Positions 6,018 to 10,895 of a stretch of DNA of 10,895 bases are shown here, piece by piece. This DNA is from JBBIRM01 sp037441765. Its GTDB lineage: Bacteria > Desulfobacterota > BSN033 > UBA1163. The notes under the pieces were generated by a model that saw only the letters and a program-made list of their open reading frames with translations, searched no databases and was not told the DNA's origin. Position 1 is the stretch's first letter, and every line of letters begins with the position of its first letter. The position numbers and the translations under genes were made by a program. The stretch spans positions 1-10,895 of the forward strand of contig JBBIRM010000092.1 of assembly GCA_037441765.1 (NCBI GenBank). Reading direction: 5' to 3'.

Positions 6018-6386
6018 TTATTTCAGATAATTTTTAACCTTCTCCATTAATTCGTCGATCTCAAAAGGTTTTGTGATGTACTCATCTGCTCCTGTTTCCT
6101 TTCCCAGAAGTTTGTCCTTTTCCTGAGTTTTCGCAGTTAACATAATGATCGGTATATGTTTGTATCTTTCGTCAAACTTCAGAAGCCTGCAGACCTTATA
6201 CCCGTCCAGTTTGGGCAACATAATATCGAGAATGATCAGGTCAGGGTTTTCTTTTCTTGCTTGATTGAGTGCATCCTCACCATTGTAAGAGACCAGGACA
6301 TGGTATCCTTCCATCTCGAGTGGAAAACGGACAGTCTCAACCAGATCAACCTCGTCGTCAACCATTAAGATTTTCTTCGGTTTCAT
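6018..6386 (-). CDS. Stand-alone CheY-like response regulator
   Basis: This 122-residue single receiver domain has all conserved residues: the acidic pair Asp10/Asp11 (MVDDE), phosphoacceptor Asp54 (LDIMLP), Thr84 (IMLTAKT) and Lys106 (ITKPF). There is no output domain. Such proteins either relay phosphate or bind a target protein. The start is preceded by AAGGGGGT 4 bases upstream. It begins two bases after the histidine kinase stop, so that kinase is the obvious phosphate donor. The next gene encodes the pilus platform, making a PilG/PilH- or CheY-like influence on filament assembly a reasonable inference, but the sequence does not show its partner. Confidence 0.93.
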   Translation of the reverse strand: MKPKKILMVDDEVDLVETVRFPLEMEGYHVLVSYNGEDALNQARKENPDLIILDIMLPKLDGYKVCRLLKFDERYKHIPIIMLTAKTQEKDKLLGKETGADEYITKPFEIDELMEKVKNYLK

Positions 6387-6388
6387 CT

Positions 6389-7939
6389 TTACCCCCTTAA
6401 ATTTTCCTTTGCCTTTCCAAAGAGTTCCCTCTTTGAAAGGGCCTCATCAGGGTAGGTCGCTCTTCCTACCCTGATAGTCAAGGCCTTATCCAACCCGATT
6501 GGGACAAATTTTTTAACCTCCTCCTCAATACGCTCCTGGATGATCTGGGCTCCTTTAAGATCTGTTTCACATAGGGCAGCTATGAACCTCTCCTTTTTGT
6601 GCTTAAATAAGATGTCAGCTTTTCGACATAGACACTTTTTTATGGTTTTCTCAAGTTGATCTAATACAGTATCGTCCACTCTTCCCTCATGGTTCGGAAC
6701 ACCAATAAGGAAAAGGGTGAGATGTGAAAAACCTTCCTGGGCACGCTTAAACTCACGATCCAGAATGGTTCTGAAAGAGGGTTCCCTTCTTTCTCCCTCT
6801 GAGATGGGCAAGGTAAAGGTAAATGTGGAGCCTTTTCCCAATTCGCTTTCTACCCAGATCTTACCTTGATGGGCTTCCACCAATCCCTTCGTGATGGCTA
6901 ATCCCAATCCAGTTCCACCTGTAGAGCGGTGAAGAGAACCTTCTACCTGATGAAACTTTTCAAATATTTGGCTTAAGTGTTCTTGAGGAATACCAATGCC
7001 GTTGTCCTGAATGGAGATAGAGACCATCTCCTTATATATCTCTCCCTCAGTCTGAAAGGGCTTTGCAGTAATCAGGATTTTTCCCCCTTCAGGAGTAAAC
7101 TTGATTGCATTTCCAATGAGATTGGTTAAGATCTGCTCGACCTTTTCGCTGTCCCCGTAGACTTTTGGAATTGAGTCTGAAATGTCGCGTTTGATTTGAA
7201 TAGATTTGTTATCAGCATCGAGTTTTAAAGAATTAATAACGAATTCGATTACCTCTTTTAAATTCAACTCTTTAAAATCCATCTCCATCTTTCCTGACTC
7301 AATTCTCGAAAGACTTAATAGGTTGTTTAAGATATTGGTAAGTCTATTGATATTCCTTTCAGCCATGGTGAGAAATTTTGTCTGTGTCTCATTGATTACC
7401 CCTGTCCTTCCACTGAGAAGCAACTGAACAGCGTTTTTGATAGCAGCCAGCGGGGTTCTCAATTCGTGGGAGGCGACGGACACAAATTCGGATTTCATTG
7501 CATCGAGCCTTCTTAGTTCCTGATTCGCCTTTTCGAGTTGTGTGGCAAAGTCCCTGAGCCTCACAAAACGTCGTCTCTCATCAAGGACCTTTTGAAGTCG
7601 AACAATGATTTCCTCCAAATTGAGAGGTTTCATCAGGTAGTCGCTTGCTCCCCTCTTCATGGCCTCGAGAGCAGAGTCAATCGTTCCATGACCGGTCATC
7701 ATCACGGTTAAAGCATCTGGATCTAATTTTGAAATCTCTGAAAGGAGCTGAAGACCATCCATTCCAGGCATTTTTAAATCGGTAAGAACAAGGTCAAACT
7801 TCTCTTTTTCAATCTTTCTAAGGGCCTCATCCGCATTTTCAGCCACATCCACATAAAACCCAGCAATACGGGTGAGGGCCTTGGAGAGAACATCCCTGAT
7901 TTCTTTTTCGTCATCGACAACAAGAACCTTATTTTTCAT
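6389..7939 (-). CDS. Receiver-histidine kinase with degenerate GGDEF-like C-terminus
   Basis: This is a 516-residue cytoplasmic hybrid kinase with no membrane segment. Residues 1-120 form a receiver domain (Asp9/Asp10, phosphoacceptor Asp54 in LTDLKMPGMDG, Thr82, Lys104). A coiled linker (about 121-148) leads to the dimerisation/phosphotransfer box ASHELRTPL with His158. The ATPase domain shows the N box NLIGNAIKFTPEGG (Asn277), G1 DNGIGIP (312-318), an F box IFEKFH and G2 GGTGLGLAI (341-349). Residues about 385-516 align by eye with a GGDEF fold: FRTILDREFKRA, then LTLFLIGV, HKKERFIAALCETDLKGAQ in place of GGDEF, and IRVGRATYPDEALSKRELFGKAKENL near the end. The metal- and GTP-binding residues are absent, so cyclase activity is unlikely. 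The start at 7939 (AAAAAGGG upstream, 4 bases after the preceding stop) is chosen over an in-frame ATG at 8026 that would overlap the upstream gene. Confidence 0.93.
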   Translation of the reverse strand: MKNKVLVVDDEKEIRDVLSKALTRIAGFYVDVAENADEALRKIEKEKFDLVLTDLKMPGMDGLQLLSEISKLDPDALTVMMTGHGTIDSALEAMKRGASDYLMKPLNLEEIIVRLQKVLDERRRFVRLRDFATQLEKANQELRRLDAMKSEFVSVASHELRTPLAAIKNAVQLLLSGRTGVINETQTKFLTMAERNINRLTNILNNLLSLSRIESGKMEMDFKELNLKEVIEFVINSLKLDADNKSIQIKRDISDSIPKVYGDSEKVEQILTNLIGNAIKFTPEGGKILITAKPFQTEGEIYKEMVSISIQDNGIGIPQEHLSQIFEKFHQVEGSLHRSTGGTGLGLAITKGLVEAHQGKIWVESELGKGSTFTFTLPISEGERREPSFRTILDREFKRAQEGFSHLTLFLIGVPNHEGRVDDTVLDQLEKTIKKCLCRKADILFKHKKERFIAALCETDLKGAQIIQERIEEEVKKFVPIGLDKALTIRVGRATYPDEALSKRELFGKAKENLRG

Positions 7940-7943
7940 TATT

Positions 7944-8132
7944 TTACCCTTTTTCTTTACGGGGAGGATTTTCTCTACCCGAAAGCCATTCATCCAGAGC
8001 ATCCTTTCTAAATCTCCAACTCCCACCTACCTTACGACCAGGTATCTCTCCGTTTTTAACCAATCGATAAATGGTTCGGACATGGACGCTCAAATATTCC
8101 GCAGCCTCGCGGGGTGTCATTATCTCTTTCAT
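7944..8132 (-). CDS. Excisionase/MerR-type helix-turn-helix DNA-binding protein
   Basis: This 62-residue protein is almost entirely one winged helix-turn-helix. MTPREAAEYLSVHVRTIYRLV (5-25) is the helix-turn-helix, and GEIPGRKVGGSWRFRKDALDEWL (28-50) is the wing and closing helix, matching the excisionase-family DNA-binding domain, followed by a short basic tail. Such proteins bind DNA but are often not excisionases; no integrase or attachment site is seen here. GGGAGA stands 6 bases before the ATG. It lies 15 bases after the HD-GYP gene and 4 bases before the kinase gene, inside the operon, so a role as local transcriptional regulator is likely. The tandem operator-like repeat upstream of the operon is a candidate target, which is inference only. 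Confidence 0.88.
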   Translation of the reverse strand: MKEIMTPREAAEYLSVHVRTIYRLVKNGEIPGRKVGGSWRFRKDALDEWLSGRENPPRKEKG

Positions 8133-8147
8133 TTGTGTTCTCCCAAT

Positions 8148-9167
8148 TTATGACTTATAAATTTTTTCCTTCAAAAAGATTTCGAGAATAGTTGGGTCAA
8201 ACTGTTTCCCCTTAAATCTCTCCATTTCCATTAGAATCTCTTCAAGTGGAGAAGCCCTCCGATGGGGCCTCAGGCTATTCATCGCATCGAAGGCATCAGG
8301 AACAGCAATGATCCTCGCTTCAATTGGGATGGCCTCTCCCATCAGACCATCAGGATATCCACTTCCATCATATCGTTCATGATGGTTACGAATAATAGGA
8401 ATCTTGTCTTTAAAAAATTCAATTCCTTCAACAATCTTGACACCGATCAGCGGATGTTCCTGAATGGCCTGATATTCCTTTGGATTTAGTGGACCTTGCT
8501 TTTGAAGGACTTCGTCTTTGATGCCGATCTTTCCAATATCGTGAAGCAACGCACCATATTCGAGGTTCTCCAGTCTTTCCTTTGAAAATCCTAATGTTTT
8601 TGCAATCTGAAGACTCATTCTCCTCACCCGATCCGAATGCCCCCGAGTATAAGGGTCTTTTACCTCGATGGCCTCAGTCAGAACCTTTACAGAATCGAGA
8701 TGAGCCTTTTTAAGGATGCGATATGATTCACTGAGTTTCTCTGTTCTTTCTTCTACCAATCGTTCCAGATTCATATGATATGCCTCCACCTCCATTTCAA
8801 GTTTTCTTTTTTCCAAAGCCTTCTTGACACTGAAGACCACCAGATCCAGGTCAACAGGTTTGATAAGAAAATCGTAGGCCCCAAGGCGCATTGCCTCCAC
8901 TGCCATATCAATTTCAGGATAGGCCGTCACCATTATCATCATCATTGCAGGATGAATGGATTTGACCTGCTTTAGAAGCTCGATGCCATCCATTTCAGGC
9001 ATTTTGATATCCGAGATGATGAGAGAAAAAGTCTCCCTGTAAAAGAGTGTCAGCGCCTCCCTTCCGTTATGGGCTGTTTCACAAGAATATCCTTCCTTCA
9101 AAAGCCTTCGAGATAGGACATTTGTAATGGTGACTTCGTCATCAACAATCAAAATCCGATCTTCCAT
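8148..9167 (-). CDS. Receiver-HD-GYP response regulator (probable c-di-GMP phosphodiesterase)
   Basis: This 339-residue RpfG-type protein has an N-terminal receiver domain (1-120; Asp9/Asp10, phosphoacceptor Asp53 in ISDIKMPEMDG, Thr81, Lys103), a coiled linker (about 120-150), and an HD-GYP domain. The domain shows GHSDRV (His177), the HD pair His209-Asp210 in LLHDIGKIGI, EHPLIG (His238), NHHERYDGSGYPDGL (His262, His263, GYP at 270-272) and PDAFDAM with Asp291. The expected metal ligands and the GYP loop are present, so phosphorylation-controlled hydrolysis of cyclic di-GMP to GMP is likely. The residue before Asp291 is Pro where Ala is usual (VPD rather than VAD). GAGAGAT precedes the ATG. 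As first gene after the 450-base intergenic region, it appears to open the operon; c-di-GMP control of pili is well known, which fits the context. Confidence 0.94.
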   Translation of the reverse strand: MEDRILIVDDEVTITNVLSRRLLKEGYSCETAHNGREALTLFYRETFSLIISDIKMPEMDGIELLKQVKSIHPAMMMIMVTAYPEIDMAVEAMRLGAYDFLIKPVDLDLVVFSVKKALEKRKLEMEVEAYHMNLERLVEERTEKLSESYRILKKAHLDSVKVLTEAIEVKDPYTRGHSDRVRRMSLQIAKTLGFSKERLENLEYGALLHDIGKIGIKDEVLQKQGPLNPKEYQAIQEHPLIGVKIVEGIEFFKDKIPIIRNHHERYDGSGYPDGLMGEAIPIEARIIAVPDAFDAMNSLRPHRRASPLEEILMEMERFKGKQFDPTILEIFLKEKIYKS

Positions 9168-9198
9168 TTTTATCTCTCTATTTACTTTTTAAAAATTT

Positions 9199-9239
9199 CA
9201 AAAATATACAAATTTTGTTCCAAAATATTCCAAATTTTG
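9199..9239. promoter_or_regulatory. Tandem operator-like direct repeat upstream of the operon
   Basis: Two 19-base units, 9199-9217 (CAAAAATATACAAATTTTG) and 9221-9239 (CAAAATATTCCAAATTTTG), agree at 15 of 19 positions. They have a 22-base repeat period, close to two helical turns. Each unit is itself roughly palindromic (CAAAAT...ATTTTG). They lie 32-72 bases before the HD-GYP start codon, a typical position for cooperative binding of a dimeric regulator. The binding protein is unknown. The region is AT-rich, so a chance match cannot be excluded. Confidence 0.4.
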
Positions 9240-9383
9240 ATAAAAATTGACAAAATAAGCCTATCCTATTGATATTTAAAAATATTTTAAGGTTTAAAGA
9301 AGGGTAGTTAAGGGAGAAAATTTTTGGTCGGAGACTTAAGAAGTGAGCAATTTATGAAAAATTTACATTTTAATTGACAATTT

Positions 9384-9400
9384 TGCACTATTTAAGCCAA
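9384..9400 (-). promoter_or_regulatory. Candidate sigma-54 (-24/-12) promoter
   Basis: Read on the minus strand the motif is TTGGCTTAAATAGTGCA. The TTGGC and TGCA elements have the exact GG-to-GC spacing of the sigma-54 consensus TTGGCACGNNNNTTGCA, while the middle ACG and one T differ. Transcription would start near 9374, leaving a leader of about 205 bases before the HD-GYP gene. Type IV pilin genes are commonly sigma-54 dependent through PilR-type activators, but no such activator is in the window. Confidence 0.4.
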
Positions 9401-9444
9401 CTTTTAAATCTGACGGAAATTCACTTAGAAGGCCCAAAAAGTGG

Positions 9445-9579
9445 ATCGATTATGAGATTTCTGATCAAGTTTTTAAAAAAGATTTTTAGCAAATTAACTT
9501 CTCAATGCCCGCATTCGAAGGGTTTGGAACCCTGCCTTCCAAGTCTTTCAATGACTTTTTCAGAAATCTCATTATAGAT
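9445..9579. mobile_element. MITE-like inverted-repeat element, 135 bases
   Basis: The two ends, 9445-9470 and 9554-9579, are reverse complements at 22 of 26 positions, including a perfect 13-base core (ATGAGATTTCTGA / TCAGAAATCTCAT). TGG flanks both sides (9442-9444 and 9580-9582), as a 3-base target duplication would. Inside is a perfect hairpin, AGGGTT-TGG-AACCCT (9519-9533). It carries no coding sequence of its own. It may be a non-autonomous miniature transposable element or a structured RNA region downstream of the molybdenum hydroxylase gene. Confidence 0.4.
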
Positions 9580-9619
9580 TGGTTGAGGAGAAAGAGATTA
9601 AGATGAGTGTGATATTACC

Positions 9620-10895
9620 CTAATTCTTTGCCTTCTCTTTTAAAGCGGCTAATACTTTCTCTGGGGTAATGGGAAGGTCTTTGATCCTCACACCTACTGC
9701 ATCATAAATAGCATTAGCAATGGCAGGGGCGGTTGGAACTAACCCTGGTTCCCCAATTCCCTTAGCGCCAAAGGGCCCATACTGGTCATTCGTTTCTATT
9801 ACAATGGGTTCGATATTTGGGACATCCTTTGCAGTTAATATCTTATAATCGAGAAAATTCGGGTTCATCACCTTACCATTCTTCAGGATTAGTCTTTCGG
9901 TCAGTGCATAGCCAATCCCCATGGTTGCCCCTCCATAGACCTGGCCTTCAAGGAGCATCGGGTTGATCGCCTTACCCACATCGTGAGCAGCCACATATCT
10001 TAGGATTTTCACCTGGCCTGTCTCTTTATCCACTTCGACTTCGACACCATGTGTTCCATAGGTATATGTCACAGAGAGGTTTCCCTTAAATTCCTTGTCA
10101 AGATTTTCATTACTGGGGTCATAGAAATACTCGGCCATCAGCATCTTTCCCCCTGTGGTATAGTGGGCAGACCTTAAAATCTTTCCGAGGGGAGACTTCT
10201 TCTCGGGGTCCTTTTTGGAAAAGACCATACGATCCCTTATATCTAAATTCTCTGGAGAATCTCCGAGGGTTTGACTTGCAACCTCGAGAAGCATCTGTTT
10301 AATCTTCTTCGCTGCCCCAAGGGCGGAATTCCCAGCCACAAAGGTGGTCCGGCTCGCATGCGCACCCACATCCCAAGGGCAGACATCTGTATCGGTATGG
10401 ATAACTACGACATCCTCAATTCTCACACCAAGTTCCTCTGCAACAATCTGTGCGATAACGGTATCTGAACCCTGTCCCATATCCGTTGCACCGGTGACCA
10501 CATTTACTGTGCCAAAATCGTCTATCTTAATGATCGTCCCGCATCCATCCGATTTATAAACTCGTGCTCCCCCTCCTACATGGATCATGGAGGCCATTCC
10601 AATACCCCTTCCATCCCTTCTTCCGCGATTCTGACGCCAATCCAATTTTTGAGCAACCGCATCAATACATTCCCTCAACCCACAGGTAATAATTTTGAAA
10701 TTTTGAGGGGTGATCTCTCCCGGGGTATTGGCATTTCTGAGCCTGAAGTCGAGAGGGTCAATCCCTGCCATCTCTGCAAGGGTATCGATCTGGGAATCTA
10801 TTGCAAAGGTGGCCTGGGGATTCCCATATCCCCTCATCGCCTGACAATACGTATTATTCGTATAGACGCATCTTGCTATGTATCGAACATTCGGG
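9620..10895 (-). CDS. Xanthine dehydrogenase-family molybdopterin-binding subunit, 5' end beyond window
   Basis: The reading frame is open to the right edge, giving 424 visible residues; the start lies outside, and the ATG at 10837 is internal. The visible part begins in the conserved loop VYTNNTYCQAMRGYGNPQ, equivalent to the AFRGFG active-site loop of xanthine dehydrogenases. It continues with TDMGQGSDTVIAQIVAEELG, where the MGQG Gln region contacts the molybdopterin cofactor, and ends with GPFGAKGIGEPGLVPTAPAI, whose GEPG Glu (codon at 9751-9749) matches the catalytic base. This is the C-terminal half of a large subunit of about 760 residues that hydroxylates a carbon next to nitrogen or a carbonyl, using electrons passed through FeS and FAD partners. 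The loop is not of the CO-dehydrogenase CoxL type (no AYRCSFR). The substrate cannot be told. It seems unrelated to the pilus operon. Confidence 0.93.
   Translation of the reverse strand, partial: PNVRYIARCVYTNNTYCQAMRGYGNPQATFAIDSQIDTLAEMAGIDPLDFRLRNANTPGEITPQNFKIITCGLRECIDAVAQKLDWRQNRGRRDGRGIGMASMIHVGGGARVYKSDGCGTIIKIDDFGTVNVVTGATDMGQGSDTVIAQIVAEELGVRIEDVVVIHTDTDVCPWDVGAHASRTTFVAGNSALGAAKKIKQMLLEVASQTLGDSPENLDIRDRMVFSKKDPEKKSPLGKILRSAHYTTGGKMLMAEYFYDPSNENLDKEFKGNLSVTYTYGTHGVEVEVDKETGQVKILRYVAAHDVGKAINPMLLEGQVYGGATMGIGYALTERLILKNGKVMNPNFLDYKILTAKDVPNIEPIVIETNDQYGPFGAKGIGEPGLVPTAPAIANAIYDAVGVRIKDLPITPEKVLAALKEKAKN

Larger units (their letters stand above)
9168..9619. other. AT-rich intergenic regulatory region
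   Basis: These 452 bases separate the molybdenum hydroxylase gene from the regulator/pilus operon, the only long non-coding stretch in the window. It contains no convincing gene on either strand. From right to left it holds an inverted-repeat element, a sigma-54-like promoter motif, a very AT-rich leader and a tandem operator-like repeat next to the operon start. No classical hairpin-plus-T-run terminator was found for the upstream gene. Confidence 0.7.

Noticed and set aside
7940..8026. N-terminal extension of the histidine kinase to an ATG at 8026
   Set aside because: It would overlap the HTH gene by some 80 bases. The receiver domain begins naturally at MKNKVLVVDD, which has its own ribosome binding site.
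7944..8132. HTH gene as evidence of a prophage or integrative element
   Set aside because: There is no integrase, attachment site or tRNA nearby, and the gene is packed tightly within a regulatory operon. This fold is widespread outside mobile elements.
9255..9385. Several TTGTCA/TTGACA boxes with AT-rich downstream hexamers as sigma-70 promoters
   Set aside because: The partners match at only about four of six positions, and the region is so AT-rich that such pairs are expected by chance.
9519..9533. AGGGTT-TGG-AACCCT hairpin as a terminator of the molybdenum hydroxylase gene
   Set aside because: No T-run follows it on the minus strand. It fits better as an internal part of the inverted-repeat element.
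9374..9577. 67-codon plus-strand open frame in the intergenic region
   Set aside because: It lies across the inverted-repeat element and the sigma-54-like motif, has no good ribosome binding site and no recognisable domain.
1..10895. CRISPR arrays, tRNA or rRNA genes
   Set aside because: I saw no regularly spaced identical repeats and no tRNA- or rRNA-like sequence on either strand.

Overview
This looks like a fragment of an uncultured bacterium, most likely a deltaproteobacterial (Desulfobacterota-like) lineage. The evidence is moderate GC, chains of receiver-domain regulators with HD-GYP output, a type IV pilus-type operon, a molybdenum hydroxylase, and short dispersed palindromic repeats. 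The taxonomic call is an inference from gene style, not a proof. A run of 100 N at 3626-3725 shows that this is a scaffold of draft or metagenomic origin.

All recognisable genes lie on the minus strand, so transcription runs from high to low coordinates. At the right edge (9620-10895) is the C-terminal half of a xanthine dehydrogenase-family molybdopterin-binding subunit. Next is a 450-base AT-rich intergenic stretch (9168-9619). It holds a 135-base inverted-repeat element, a sigma-54-like -24/-12 motif and a tandem operator-like repeat.

The rest looks like one long operon with very short spacings or overlaps. It opens with four regulatory genes: a receiver-HD-GYP protein (probable cyclic-di-GMP phosphodiesterase), a small excisionase/MerR-type DNA-binding protein, a receiver-histidine kinase whose C-terminus looks like a degenerate GGDEF domain, and a stand-alone CheY-like receiver. 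It then moves into secretion/pilus assembly: an inner-membrane PilC/GspF platform protein, a GspH/FimT-like prepilin, a PilV/GspI-like prepilin, at least one gene hidden by the gap, a PilW/GspJ-like prepilin, a PilX/GspK-like protein lacking Glu5, a PilM-PilN fusion, and the start of PilO.

The assembly genes follow the classical type II secretion order (F, H, I, J, K, L, M), but their sequences are of type IV pilus flavour, and PilM and PilN are joined in the architecture of GspL. The simplest reading is a phosphorelay/c-di-GMP module co-expressed with a pilus or pseudopilus machine. The most unusual points are the PilM-PilN fusion in a T2SS-like order, prepilin leader peptides expanded by repeat-like DNA, and the kinase with a pseudo-GGDEF tail.
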